A stretch of 43,159 bases of DNA from Hathewaya proteolytica DSM 3090 (lineage in GTDB: Bacteria > Bacillota > Clostridia > Clostridiales > Clostridiaceae), in contig NZ_FRAD01000021.1 of the NCBI RefSeq assembly GCF_900142225.1, forward strand, positions 1 to 43,159, read 5' to 3'. The notes under the pieces are model-generated. The model was given only the letters and a program-made list of their open reading frames with translations. It was not told the DNA's origin and did not search any database. The translations under genes were made by a program, and so were the position numbers. Below, in pieces: positions 16,943-24,899 of the stretch (its first letter is position 1; every line of letters begins with the position of its first letter).

Positions 16943-17267
16943 GGGCGTAGAAAGCCAAGTATATAAGCCATTTGTGTATTTTGGAATTAAAAAATAGGAT
17001 CGAGGAAATCGTGTGTTTTTTGCTTCATTTTAACATATCTAAATAGGCTAAAACGTTTGCGAGAGAGCTATTTAGATGTCGGTGCTTGACGAATGGTTAG
17101 GATAGATGGTGGGTGTTCATGAGTGGTCGATTTAGATGTTTTTTATTTTGTCGGGGTTGTGTGGTCAGGCTGAATGTTGGGGTTAAAAGGTTGTAGAATA
17201 GGCTAATCAACATAGCTGAAATATGCTAATATGTTTATTAGTCATGGTACAAAGGAGGTTGAAGATA
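16943..17267 (+). other. Intergenic region, G+T-rich on the plus strand, with an inverted repeat
   Basis: No gene is visible. The stretch is rich in G and T on the plus strand, opposite to the A+C bias at the end of the preceding gene. A perfect 10-bp inverted repeat, ATCTAAATAG (17037-17046) and CTATTTAGAT (17068-17077), encloses 21 bases, and GATTTAGATG recurs near 17128. The ribosome site AAAGGAGG for the next gene is at its end. This point marks the left border of the accessory island. Confidence 0.5.
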
Positions 17268-18029
17268 ATGTTTGCGCGTGTGTTTGATAAAAAGACTGGA
17301 ATTTTTTATAAATCTATCATTTATGGCAAACTTGATATTGGGTATTATGAGCGCAATATCGTATACAACCCAAGAGAGGACGCGTTCGAATTAGTGGATT
17401 ATCTGGATAAAGAAAGCAAGGACCAGAGTGTGCTACTGCCATTGATAGAGGTAATCAATTCCGATAGAAATGAATGGGTGACATATGATAAAGTAAATGT
17501 ATTAAAGCTTAATCGTTACTTTAAGAGCAATGGTATAAATGCTTTTATAAAACAGTATTGCGGATATGATGAGTTGTATCAGGACTATGATTTTATGCTG
17601 AAAATTCTTAGAGCTAGGATCGTGCCAAAGAGCAATTGTTCTATTCAAGTAAGGGAACCATGTGATACTGATCAATGGACATATATAAAGACGCAAAGCG
17701 ATGCGGACGAGTTTTTTAAAGTGTTTGCAGGATTTCATGATTCAACACTTGATAAAATACAGTATATCGAGGGTTATAGTGAAAGGAGTTTGACTGTAAC
17801 CTTCGATAATTCCGGATGGTATGGTGTTGTCGAACTGTGCTTTGAGGGTCTGATATCCATGAATTTAAGGCCCACACAGGAAAACTATAGCCGAGAAATC
17901 TTTAGCGCATGCTTATTCGTTAAAGATGAATGTATTTTTTGGGCAGATGACGCTTTGGATAAAGAGGATTTAAATTATACAGGTTCGTTTATCAAAGCGC
18001 TGAATTTAAAATGGAGAAAAATAGATTAA
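17268..18029 (+). CDS. Hypothetical protein, 253 residues
   Basis: Start ATG 17268 is set by AAAGGAGG nine bases upstream; an earlier in-frame ATG at 17223 has no ribosome site. The N-terminal half (about 1-110) is polar and predicted soluble. The C-terminal half (about 140-253) carries a beta-rich pattern, FHDSTLDKIQYI, LTVTFDNSGWYGVVELCFEG and IFWADDAL. This resembles small immunity-like or SUKH-like proteins of polymorphic toxin loci, but I cannot assign a family. There is no signal peptide or membrane segment. The gene sits next to a ruined recombinase at the island's edge. Confidence 0.65.
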   Translation: MFARVFDKKTGIFYKSIIYGKLDIGYYERNIVYNPREDAFELVDYLDKESKDQSVLLPLIEVINSDRNEWVTYDKVNVLKLNRYFKSNGINAFIKQYCGYDELYQDYDFMLKILRARIVPKSNCSIQVREPCDTDQWTYIKTQSDADEFFKVFAGFHDSTLDKIQYIEGYSERSLTVTFDNSGWYGVVELCFEGLISMNLRPTQENYSREIFSACLFVKDECIFWADDALDKEDLNYTGSFIKALNLKWRKID

Positions 18030-18081
18030 AAAACCAAACTTTTATATTTTTCAATGAACTTGAAATCAAGGAGGTATTGTC

Positions 18082-18978
18082 ATGGCTGATAATAAAACAA
18101 TTCATTTCATACCACAATTACCTCCAAAGAGAGAAAAACGAGTTGGTATTTACTGTCGTGTGAGTACAAACAGTGCTGATCAATTGAAAAGTCTTACCGC
18201 CCAAGTATCAGCGCTAACAAGATTAACAGCAGTTAATCCCAAATGGTTATTAGTAGATGGATATATTGATATTGCTTCAAGCAAGACGGGCTCTTCTCGA
18301 AAAGAGTTTAATTGTATGCTGAAGGATTGTCAGTCGCATGATTTAGAAATTATCCTAACCAAGAGTATCAGCAGATTTGGACGAGAGACAGTAGAGATTC
18401 TTGATGCGTTGAACCAGCTAAGGATTCTCGACGTTCGTGTTATATTTGAACAGGAACAACTTGATACAGCTGATACAGACAGCACCCTTATGGTCTCCAT
18501 AATAGAGTCAATTGCTCAGGCAGAGAATGAATCACGTAGCGATAACATTAAGTGGGGAATTAAATAATGTGCTGCACAAGGCACTTCAAAGCTATATAAT
18601 AGAAAATGTTATGGATATTCCAATGATGAAAATGGTAATCTTGTAATTGATGAGAAAGAAGCTAAAAATGTCCGCCTGATATTTAACCTCTATCTTCAGG
18701 GTAAAAGTGTTTTAGGTATTGTGAAAGAACTGGAGCGGCTAGGGATCAAGCCTCCTACAGGAAAGGCTACATGACCCAAGAGAACAATTGACGTAATGCT
18801 CAGTAATGAAAAGTATATAGGCAATGTGCGGCTGTTGGACAACGGAGAGCATAGCGCATGTTATTTGGCTGAAGACAACAGTCCGGCGATAATCTCTAAG
18901 GAAACATTTCAAGCGGCGCAGATTGAAAAACAGCACCGAAGTAAGCGAAAAGGCAAAAAATACAGTTCGAAAAAGTAA
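18082..18978 (+). pseudogene. Serine recombinase (resolvase/invertase) with two in-frame stops
   Basis: One reading frame runs for 298 codons and reads as a serine recombinase. It has the N-terminal catalytic domain (VGIYCRVSTNSADQ with the nucleophilic serine, TKSISRFGRETVE), then a recombinase domain (KLYNRKCYGY, LYLQGKSVLGIVKELE, NEKYIGNVRLLDN). The frame is broken by TAA at 18565-18567, followed by a cysteine codon TGT, and by TGA at 18773-18775. Related proteins usually have W at the second position (GKATWSKRT) and probably QR at the first, so all changes fit C-to-T or G-to-A transitions. The zinc-ribbon/coiled-coil tail of large serine recombinases is absent. The ribosome site AAGGAGG is intact, so the first 161 residues could still be made. 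Confidence 0.88.
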
Positions 18979-19034
18979 ATAGTTAAGATATAGGTCGCAA
19001 TTGTATTTTATGGCGGATCACAGGGGGGAGAACT

Positions 19035-19523
19035 ATGGTTGGTTTAGTATATATCAAAAGAGTTGAACAGACAGATGCAGACAAACAGGTAATAGAACAA
19101 TTATCACACGTTTTGACTTATTCTGAGCCAGAAAACTTTGATGACTGTGTTAAATGGTGGAAAAGTTGGTTTTCAGATAAAATACCAGGAGAGAAACTTA
19201 CAATTATCGCTCAAGAGCAAAATAATATTATAGGTGTCGCAAGGCTTTGGAAGACTCCGTTTTGCGACAATAAGTGGTTGATAGAAGGATTGGAAGTGAT
19301 ACCTAATGAAAGGAGAAAAGGTATAGGAAAGTCTATAGTTATAGAAGGTATTCGTATTTTACGAGAGACAACTAATGAAAGGGTATTTGTACATATTGCA
19401 AATAAAAATATACCCTCTATCAAACTTCATGAGAGAATTGGATTTAAAAAAGTAGGTAGTGGAATAATTAATAGTTATGGAGACTTTAGGGGGCATGTAA
19501 GCGAATATGCCCTTGAAATATAG
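19035..19523 (+). CDS. GNAT family acetyltransferase
   Basis: A 162-residue GNAT N-acetyltransferase. The acetyl-CoA loop is visible in LEVIPNERRKGIGKSIVIEGI (about residues 88-108), followed by the C-terminal beta bulge NIPSIKLHERIGFKKVGSG. The N-terminus (EQTDADKQVIEQLSHVL) is the variable substrate part, so the acceptor is unknown; antibiotics, amino acids and protein N-termini are all possible. A GGGGGGAG ribosome site precedes the ATG. It lies alone just after the recombinase pseudogene and may be island cargo. Confidence 0.82.
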   Translation: MVGLVYIKRVEQTDADKQVIEQLSHVLTYSEPENFDDCVKWWKSWFSDKIPGEKLTIIAQEQNNIIGVARLWKTPFCDNKWLIEGLEVIPNERRKGIGKSIVIEGIRILRETTNERVFVHIANKNIPSIKLHERIGFKKVGSGIINSYGDFRGHVSEYALEI

Positions 19524-19716
19524 TTCGGAGTTTTCTTAATAGACGAATTATAGGAAGCCAAAGCGGCTTACATCTTAATAAACCAGTTTAGCAACATAAG
19601 CAAGACACACTACCAGGCAACCAAGGAAAAAAATATAGCTCAAAGCAATGAAGAAATAAAATAGCCTACTCGGAAGTTATTTATAAAGAGGACAGGTTGG
19701 ATATCAAACCAGCATA

Positions 19717-19741
19717 AACACAGCATTTTTGCTGTGTTTTT
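19717..19741 (+). terminator. Intrinsic terminator
   Basis: AACACAGC (19717-19724) pairs with GCTGTGTT (19731-19738) around ATTTTT and runs into TTT. It probably ended a gene now lost; nothing intact lies directly upstream. Confidence 0.75.
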
Positions 19742-19778
19742 ACGATAGTGTAAATTAGCCTAAAAACTTCATATTGAA

Positions 19779-19830
19779 GTCGTAACTTACTTACGAAGAG
19801 CGGAGCGATGAAGTAAGTAATTAGTACGAC
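19779..19830. repeat. Interrupted inverted repeat in island debris
   Basis: GTCGTAACTTACTT (19779-19792) is matched in inverse by AAGTAAGT (19811-19818) and TACGAC (19825-19830), with a six-base interruption AATTAG. The inner spacer holds GAAGAGCGGAGCGATG. It has no T-run, so it does not look like a terminator. It could be a recombination or attachment site, or a trace of an element end. Confidence 0.4.
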
Positions 19831-20048
19831 TCATGTTAGGATTGCCCACAAAAACGAGTGATAGCTAAGTTTGAGTGGAAGCAATCTACGACTGAGGTGG
19901 TAGTAGGAATACGCCGCAAAGATACCTTATAATCCGTGAATTCATTCACTTTACCGCACAAGGTAATGATTTTAAAAATAAAGAGCCAATTAATGGTGTA
20001 AAAGTAAGAGTTGGAATTTGATATGCTGTAAGGGGTCACGTTATTATA

Positions 20049-20126
20049 AATTTATACAAAACAGAAAAAGACTATGAAGAGAGCGAGTATGGCTGAAACT
20101 TCATGGTCTTTTGTGTTTTATAAATT
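20049..20126. terminator. Long hairpin, probably a terminator
   Basis: The arm at 20049-20079 pairs with 20099-20126, the core being AAAGACTATGAAG against CTTCATGGTCTTT, with a 19-base loop. The flanks continue as A/T-rich complementary sequence, so the stem is near 28 bp with a few bulges. T-rich runs on both strands fit a bidirectional terminator of a lost gene, although it is longer than usual and could be a MITE-like hairpin. Confidence 0.5.
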
Positions 20127-20210
20127 GAATACTTAAGAAATCTACTAGTAAACGTAAGTATAATAAAAGACTATAAGTGTTGTGGTCAAGCAAAATTGTA
20201 ACACTTTTGT

Positions 20211-21119
20211 CTAAAAAGATTTCATAGAATACCTAGCTTCAAACGGTGTTAGTCCTCCATTGAAAGAATGAGGTCTCACATGGTTATACCAGGTATATGA
20301 AAAATCATATACAGCATTATTTAAAGATTCATCTGTTTTAAAGTTATATAGATTTAGAAACTCGTTCTTGAATGTATTAAAATATCTTTCCATGGGAGCA
20401 TTATCATAAGGGCACCCAGCTTTGCTCATGCTTTGAACCACATTATTACTAGCGCAAAACTCCGTGAAATCTTTGGAAGTATATTGACGTCCTTGATCAC
20501 TGTGTAGAATAATTTTATTGCTTATTTTACCCACTTTCTTTAAAGCGGTTTTTAATGTATTTATTGCTAGCTCCGCATTAATTTCTTTGCTATTTAAGGT
20601 AGAAACTATAGATCTATCATAAAGATCTAGAATAGAGCAATTATAACGTGTTTTCCCATTTTGAAGGTACATATATGTAAAATCAGTACACCATACGGTG
20701 TTGGGTGATTGTACACTGAAATCCTGATTTAATAGATTAGGAAACACTTTATGGGCATCGCCCTTGATATACGGAGGTTTCTTTCTTCTTATTATTGAGT
20801 GGAGCTTAAGTTCTTTATTCATATACTTATGCACAGTCTGATAGCTATAATTAAAGCCTTGCCTTTGAAGGAATATTTTCATGATTCTATAGCCAACAAC
20901 TCCGTTGGTTTTATGAAAAATTTCATTGATTTTGCCAAGCGTAGCTTGTTTTTGGGTATGGTACTTAGACCTCCTATTTTTAAGGAAGTTATAGTAAGCA
21001 TTTGGAGATAAGTTGAATTTTTTTAGTAGCCACCTTACACCAAATTCTGATTTATAGTTTTTGATAAAAGTATATACACTTAGTCTATTTCCTTCGCGAA
21101 GAATGCCGCTGCTTTTTTT
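20211..21119 (-). CDS. IS3-family transposase OrfB (made by -1 frameshift from OrfA)
   Basis: This is the DDE integrase part of the IS3 transposase. The frame continues upstream of its first ATG (20882) through KNRRSKYHTQKQATLGKINEIF and FIKNYKSEFGVRWLL back to SSGILREGNRL. It overlaps the end of orfA at a run of seven As (21119-21113 on the minus strand), the usual slippery site for a -1 ribosomal frameshift. Catalytic residues are in VWCTDFTYM (D), HSDQGRQYTS (D) and NAPMERYFNTFKNEF (E). The listed start is the first codon of the shifted frame, not an initiation codon. Confidence 0.88.
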   Translation of the reverse strand, partial: KKSSGILREGNRLSVYTFIKNYKSEFGVRWLLKKFNLSPNAYYNFLKNRRSKYHTQKQATLGKINEIFHKTNGVVGYRIMKIFLQRQGFNYSYQTVHKYMNKELKLHSIIRRKKPPYIKGDAHKVFPNLLNQDFSVQSPNTVWCTDFTYMYLQNGKTRYNCSILDLYDRSIVSTLNSKEINAELAINTLKTALKKVGKISNKIILHSDQGRQYTSKDFTEFCASNNVVQSMSKAGCPYDNAPMERYFNTFKNEFLNLYNFKTDESLNNAVYDFSYTWYNHVRPHSFNGGLTPFEARYSMKSF

Positions 21120-21361
21120 AAGAATTTATTTTCTTTTTCAAGCTCTTCGAGCTGCTTCTTTAATAGCAAATTTTCTTTGAAATAGTCTTTTTCTTCGTTT
21201 TTAGTAGGATCTTCTTGGCATTCTTCACGGTATACTTTTACCCAATTACATATTGTAGCTTTGTTTACTCCATATTCCTTTGAAAGGCTCGCAAGAGTCC
21301 TTCCATCACTAAGATGTTGGCGTATTATCTTGTCCTTAAATTCTTGTTCATATTTACTCAT
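21080..21361 (-). CDS. IS3-family transposase OrfA (helix-turn-helix protein)
   Basis: A 93-residue protein with an N-terminal helix-turn-helix (FKDKIIRQHLSDGRTLASLS, then YGVNKATICNWVKVYRE) and a C-terminal leucine-rich coiled coil (LKKQLEELEKENKFLKKAAAF). It binds the element's ends and, fused to OrfB by frameshift, forms the active transposase. It overlaps orfB by about 40 bases. An AGAAAAGAGGT ribosome site precedes the ATG. Confidence 0.9.
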   Translation of the reverse strand: MSKYEQEFKDKIIRQHLSDGRTLASLSKEYGVNKATICNWVKVYREECQEDPTKNEEKDYFKENLLLKKQLEELEKENKFLKKAAAFFAKEID

Positions 21362-21647
21362 TAGTCTACCTCTTTTCTCTAATTTGATTATATCATTAAT
21401 TAGACAGAGGTGTTACAACTTAATTATATCAGGTCAAAGGATATTTGGTAAAATAAGAAGGTATAATCAATAATTTGTAGAATATTATAGTCAATATATT
21501 ATTAAGAAGTATAAGATTTAATGACTAAAGTATTTAAGTGTAGAAAATAAATATTATTCCCGAATTATTCATGAACATTAAAAACTAGCACAAATAGTTT
21601 TATTTTAAGTTTTTTAATTTATAACCATGTTAATATTTGTATACACG

Positions 21648-23134
21648 CCTAAAAAAGGGTATAGTAACCCTAGGACTATTATATATTACCATTTTTTAAC
21701 TATCAAAGATCGTCAAAAGCGCTTACTCAAGCTTTGGGCGTAGCCCTCTGATATTATTCAAGGTTTCGTAGAATTCAGTTTTATATGGACAACTGCTACA
21801 TAATTTGAAAGTTATATACCTTGCTGAATGTACTACCTTCGCTGCAATCTTTAATAACTTTAAGCGGATGGTATCTACTAACTGCCTACGGATACTAATG
21901 GGTAAAACTAGACGTTTAAACCAATTAAATATGTTATATGCGAGAGCATGCACTTGAACACGATTTGCATTAACAATTTTAGAAGAACTGCTAACGGCAG
22001 CAAAATCAAAGCCATTCTTACTTTCTTTAATAAAGTTTTCCATTGTACCACGTTTGCAGTAAAACTTTATTAGCTGCGCTGGCGAGGACTCCATATTAGT
22101 CACTATAAATGTATACATGTGGATAAATTGTCCATATGGTTTTTCTACTTTGCACACCACTCGTCGTGGATATTTCCATGAACCAGATTGATACATGAAT
22201 TCTCCATATTGAACAGCATAAGAACACATATCATTTTTAGTGGCATCTGTTAGACGTTCATCAATATGATCTGCTAATTTTCGTAGCAGTTTGTTTTCTT
22301 TTAAACGAATCACGTAAGAAACACCATTGACTTCACATTGCTCGTAAAGTTCTGGTTTTGTAAATCCACTATCACCTCTAAGGAGTAGTGGAATATCAGG
22401 ATAATTATTTTGAAATTCCATTAAAAGTGGTTGTAAAAATTCTACAACACCTGTTGACGAGTAATCAGTTCCGTCACGCAGTTGAATTTTCAATAAATCT
22501 CCAGTGATGCCATCGTAACAAACTAATGGATGATAACCATGACTTTGATAATGAAAATTGAAGTCTTCGCCTTCTTGATGTCCATAGGTATTAAGAAGTG
22601 TAGAATCTAAATCAAGGAGCATTAGCTCAGGAGTTTTGACTGTATACACAATTTCGCGAAATTTAGTCATAAGTTCATGAAATTGGTTTAAAGTAGACTC
22701 ATCCATTCTATTAAAAAATCTAGATAGAGTTGGTTGCGAAGCAAGTGTATTCTTTTCCAGTATTGCCGTGAATACTGGTTCTGTGGTAAGTTCATCTGCA
22801 CAATCATCCTGAAAATAGGCCATAATAATTTGATAAATCATTTGTAGCAAATTTTCAGCATCCTTATGATAACGAAAACTAGCATTATCTTTAGTTTTAA
22901 ACTCTGATTTGAGAAGTTTAACAAATCCCAGTTTATTAATGAATTCCTTGATTAAAAGAAGACCTGCGTCGGAGGTCAAATCGCCTCCGGCAAAATTTAT
23001 TTTAATTTTACTATTGCTTTCTAGTGATTTAGTGTTTAAAATATCCATATAAGAACCTCTCTTTTGTTTCTATTTGGATTAGTTACCTATAATTTTAACA
23101 AAAGTTTGGTTCTTTTTCTATATCACTTAATAGG
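21648..23134 (-). mobile_element. IS1380-family insertion sequence
   Basis: The element surrounds an intact IS1380-type transposase. The left end CCTAAAAAAGGGTATAG and the right end, read inversely as CCTATTAAGTGATATAG, are imperfect inverted repeats (about 15 of 21 positions match) and both begin CCT, as in this family. The length of about 1.49 kb is slightly short for the family. I see no clear target duplication next to these ends, so the borders are provisional. Confidence 0.65.
21723..23048 (-). CDS. IS1380-family transposase (DDE)
   Basis: A 441-residue DDE transposase of the IS1380 family. Family marks are FAGGDLTSDAGLLLIKEF at the N-terminus, QPTLSRFFNRMD, the first catalytic aspartate in LMLLDLDSTLLNTYGHQEG, the second in LLLRGDSGFTKPELYEQCE, and the glutamate region in KRGTMENFIKESKNGFD. 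The full length is present with no frameshift. A GAGAGGT ribosome site precedes the ATG. It only mobilises its own element and has no link to its neighbours. Confidence 0.92.
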   Translation of the reverse strand: MDILNTKSLESNSKIKINFAGGDLTSDAGLLLIKEFINKLGFVKLLKSEFKTKDNASFRYHKDAENLLQMIYQIIMAYFQDDCADELTTEPVFTAILEKNTLASQPTLSRFFNRMDESTLNQFHELMTKFREIVYTVKTPELMLLDLDSTLLNTYGHQEGEDFNFHYQSHGYHPLVCYDGITGDLLKIQLRDGTDYSSTGVVEFLQPLLMEFQNNYPDIPLLLRGDSGFTKPELYEQCEVNGVSYVIRLKENKLLRKLADHIDERLTDATKNDMCSYAVQYGEFMYQSGSWKYPRRVVCKVEKPYGQFIHMYTFIVTNMESSPAQLIKFYCKRGTMENFIKESKNGFDFAAVSSSSKIVNANRVQVHALAYNIFNWFKRLVLPISIRRQLVDTIRLKLLKIAAKVVHSARYITFKLCSSCPYKTEFYETLNNIRGLRPKLE

Positions 23135-23236
23135 TGAATTTGAAAATATAGATAAAAGCTAACAATTGCAGGCTTCCGCCATGATTGGGTTGGCTCTTAT
23201 GAATAATTCAGGTTATTTAATAAAGAGGTTAATAAA

Positions 23237-23569
23237 ATGTCAACTTTACAGTGTAAAATAGGAAAAAACAAAGTTTATCAACAAGTATTAAATAATAAGT
23301 CAATATTTGTTGCTCCTGATAAAGTTATAAACTCATGGTATGATTCATTCAATTATAAGCAAGAGGATATAGAACGAAATATTGAAGGGCTAAGAAGTCC
23401 ACAATTGGGTGCACTTTATGCTATTAAATCACATTGGAGTGTAAGTAAGGAAGTAGCAACAATTGTTATGCCAACTGGGGAACGTGTCATAATAGTGATG
23501 GGTGCAATATATGTTATAAAATCAAGGGTTTCAGAAACTTTAACCAAATATAATTCATGCATTGCTTAG
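23237..23569 (+). pseudogene. N-terminal fragment of a superfamily 2 helicase, cut at Walker A
   Basis: The first 80 of 110 residues read like the start of DEAD/DEAH-type helicases of restriction and defence loci: LRSPQLGALYAIKSHWSVS followed by KEVATIVMPTG, which normally continues as a Walker A MPTGTGKT. Here MPTG is followed by ERVIIVMGAIYVIKSRV and a stop at 23567-23569, so the ATP site and the rest of the enzyme are gone. A weak ribosome site (AAGAGG) remains. The fragment sits between an IS1380 element and a TIR-like gene, suggesting a defence locus cut down by rearrangement. A real 110-residue protein of new function is possible but less likely. Confidence 0.65.
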
Positions 23570-23798
23570 AGTAATTAGAGTCTAATTGTTGTGAGCAGTG
23601 CATGAGAAGAAAGCACTTTTAGAGGTATATTATCATTATAAAAGAGGGTAATAAAACTTGAAATAAAGTTAAAAAAGATTATATTAGTGTTCCAGTAGGT
23701 ATTGAAACAAAATAGTGATAGACAATAATATGATTTATTGGTGAATATTTTTTTAGTTAATAATTAGTTTGATTATATAAGATTACCAGGAGGAAGAA

Positions 23799-24593
23799 AT
23801 GATAAACTATAAGATTTTAAAAATAGAACTATTAGCGATTATCGGGAATATCAGTGAATATACTAGTAACCCTAATATTAGTATTCCTAATAAAACTTTG
23901 AAAGAGGGGCTTGAACAAGATAATCTTAACTTCGAAGTTCTTGAGTTTTGCTGTATAAAAATTTCAGATTGGTATAGTAAAAACATGTCAAATATTCAGA
24001 CAAACGGATATGTTTTTTATAAAGAAGTACATAGGGAAAATAAAATAAAAGTAGATAAAATCATTAAAGATATTAGCGATAATAAAGAAGAATATGAAAA
24101 ATTTTTTTCTTCTCCAGTGATTGAACAAGAAAACCCTTCTATAAGCGGTAAAAAGATTTTTATTGTTCATGGGCATGATGATGGGATAAAAAATGAAGTA
24201 GCTAGGTTTTTAGAAAACCTTGGATTAGAACCGATTATATTACATGAACAATCGAGTAGTGGAGACACCATTATAGAAAAAATAGAACGTTATTCAAATG
24301 TTGGCTTTGGGATAGTATTATATACACCATGCGACAAGGGCGGAGTAGCTAAAGAACCGATAGATTTGAATTTTCGTGCAAGACAAAATGTTGTGTTTGA
24401 ACATGGGTATTTAATTGGAAAAATCGGAAGAAAGAATGTAGTTGCACTTGTCAAAGAAACTGTTGAAAAACCTAATGATATATCAGGAGTTGTTTATGTA
24501 AGTTATGATTCCAATGGTGCATGGAAAACAGAAATTGCTAAAGAATTAAATGCGTATGGTTACTCTATTGATTTTAACAAATTATTCAAATGA
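23799..24593 (+). CDS. TIR-like predicted nucleotide-binding protein (PF10137 type)
   Basis: A 264-residue protein. Residues 1-110 form a helical N-terminal domain of unknown type. Residues about 120-264 match the TIR-like nucleotide-binding domain: GKKIFIVHGHDDGIKNEVARF, LGLEPIILHEQSSSGDTIIEKIE with the expected catalytic glutamate, FGIVLYTPCDKGG, RARQNVVFEHGYLIGKIGR and SGVVYVSYD. This domain is related to TIR NAD-cleaving effectors and occurs in CBASS-type and stand-alone anti-phage proteins, so a role in abortive defence is inferred. An AGGAGGA ribosome site precedes the ATG and an intrinsic terminator follows. The gene is a single-gene unit next to a truncated helicase. Confidence 0.82.
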   Translation: MINYKILKIELLAIIGNISEYTSNPNISIPNKTLKEGLEQDNLNFEVLEFCCIKISDWYSKNMSNIQTNGYVFYKEVHRENKIKVDKIIKDISDNKEEYEKFFSSPVIEQENPSISGKKIFIVHGHDDGIKNEVARFLENLGLEPIILHEQSSSGDTIIEKIERYSNVGFGIVLYTPCDKGGVAKEPIDLNFRARQNVVFEHGYLIGKIGRKNVVALVKETVEKPNDISGVVYVSYDSNGAWKTEIAKELNAYGYSIDFNKLFK

Positions 24594-24641
24594 TAAATAC
24601 TAATAGGAATTATAAGTAGGTATATAAAGTTATAGTTTTAG

Positions 24642-24675
24642 CGGTTCAGACCTGAAAATCTGGGCCGATTTTTTT
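24642..24675 (+). terminator. Intrinsic terminator after the TIR-like gene
   Basis: CGGTTCAGA (24642-24650) pairs with TCTGGGCCG (24659-24667), including two G-T pairs, around CCTGAAAA. It is followed by ATTTTTTTATTTT. Confidence 0.85.
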
Positions 24676-24702
24676 ATTTTCCCCAGAAAGGAGGTTACCT
24701 AG

Positions 24703-24810
24703 ATGGTAGATGATGATGTCAATAACAAGGCTATAAACGTAAGTGTCAAAGTTTTGGTGTATTTAACAACCTCACAAACAGTATTAAGATATCCTAGTAA
24801 GGCATATTGA
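24703..24810 (+). CDS. Short ORF, possible remnant of a PcfB/DUF3801-type conjugation protein
   Basis: ATG 24703 has a strong AAAGGAGG site and opens a 35-residue frame. Its beginning (MVDDDVNNKAINVSVKV) looks like the N-terminus of PcfB/DUF3801 proteins of conjugative elements; after that the match is lost. It ends in a cluster of hairpins. It may be the leftover of an excised integrative element. The family match is from memory of the N-terminal pattern only. Confidence 0.35.
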   Translation: MVDDDVNNKAINVSVKVLVYLTTSQTVLRYPSKAY

Positions 24811-24814
24811 TTGA

Positions 24815-24897
24815 TTTGCCCCCTGTCAGGTAGACAGGCAAATATCTAAAACAAAGTGTAGTATACAACCATACAGTGTTAAGCTGTGTGGTTGTAT
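24815..24897. repeat. Two adjacent hairpins in a gene-free stretch
   Basis: TTTGCC with CTGTC (24815-24827) pairs with GACAG plus GCAAA (24833-24842). Just after it, ATACAACCATACAG (24863-24876) pairs with CTGTGTGGTTGTAT (24884-24897) with one G-T pair. The second resembles a terminator followed by TTCT. They separate the short ORF from a decayed IS3 transposase on the other strand. Confidence 0.6.
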
Positions 24898-24899
24898 TT

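Larger units (their letters stand above)
19524..20177. other. Gene-poor stretch with decayed coding fragments and hairpins
   Basis: I find no intact gene. Several short frames with residual coding look are broken by stops, for example AKFEWKQSTTEVVVGIRRK at about 19865-19925 and REFIHFTAQGNDFKNKE at about 19940-19985, neither of which I recognise. Three hairpins (listed separately) occupy much of the rest. It is best read as debris between an acetyltransferase gene and an insertion sequence. Confidence 0.45.
20178..21436 (-). mobile_element. Complete IS3-family element (IS150 group) with 3-bp target duplication
   Basis: The element is 1259 bases long and carries orfA and orfB on the minus strand. 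The left end starts TGTTGTGG and the right end finishes AGGTCA. The two ends match as imperfect inverted repeats over 27 bases, with GTAACAC identical in both and 17 of 27 positions alike. It is flanked by AAG at 20175-20177 and AAG at 21437-21439, a 3-bp target duplication normal for this family. Both ORFs look intact, so it may still move. Confidence 0.88.

Noticed and set aside
19836..20039. A 67-codon minus-strand ORF in the island debris
   Set aside because: It has no ribosome site and no familiar pattern; short fragments on the other strand look more coding.
20049..20126. MITE or small mobile element
   Set aside because: No target duplication or second copy is visible in the window; the core with A- and T-rich flanks fits a long terminator better.
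23237..24593. Intact two-gene helicase plus TIR defence system
   Set aside because: The helicase has no complete Walker A and no further motifs, so only the TIR-like protein can be active.
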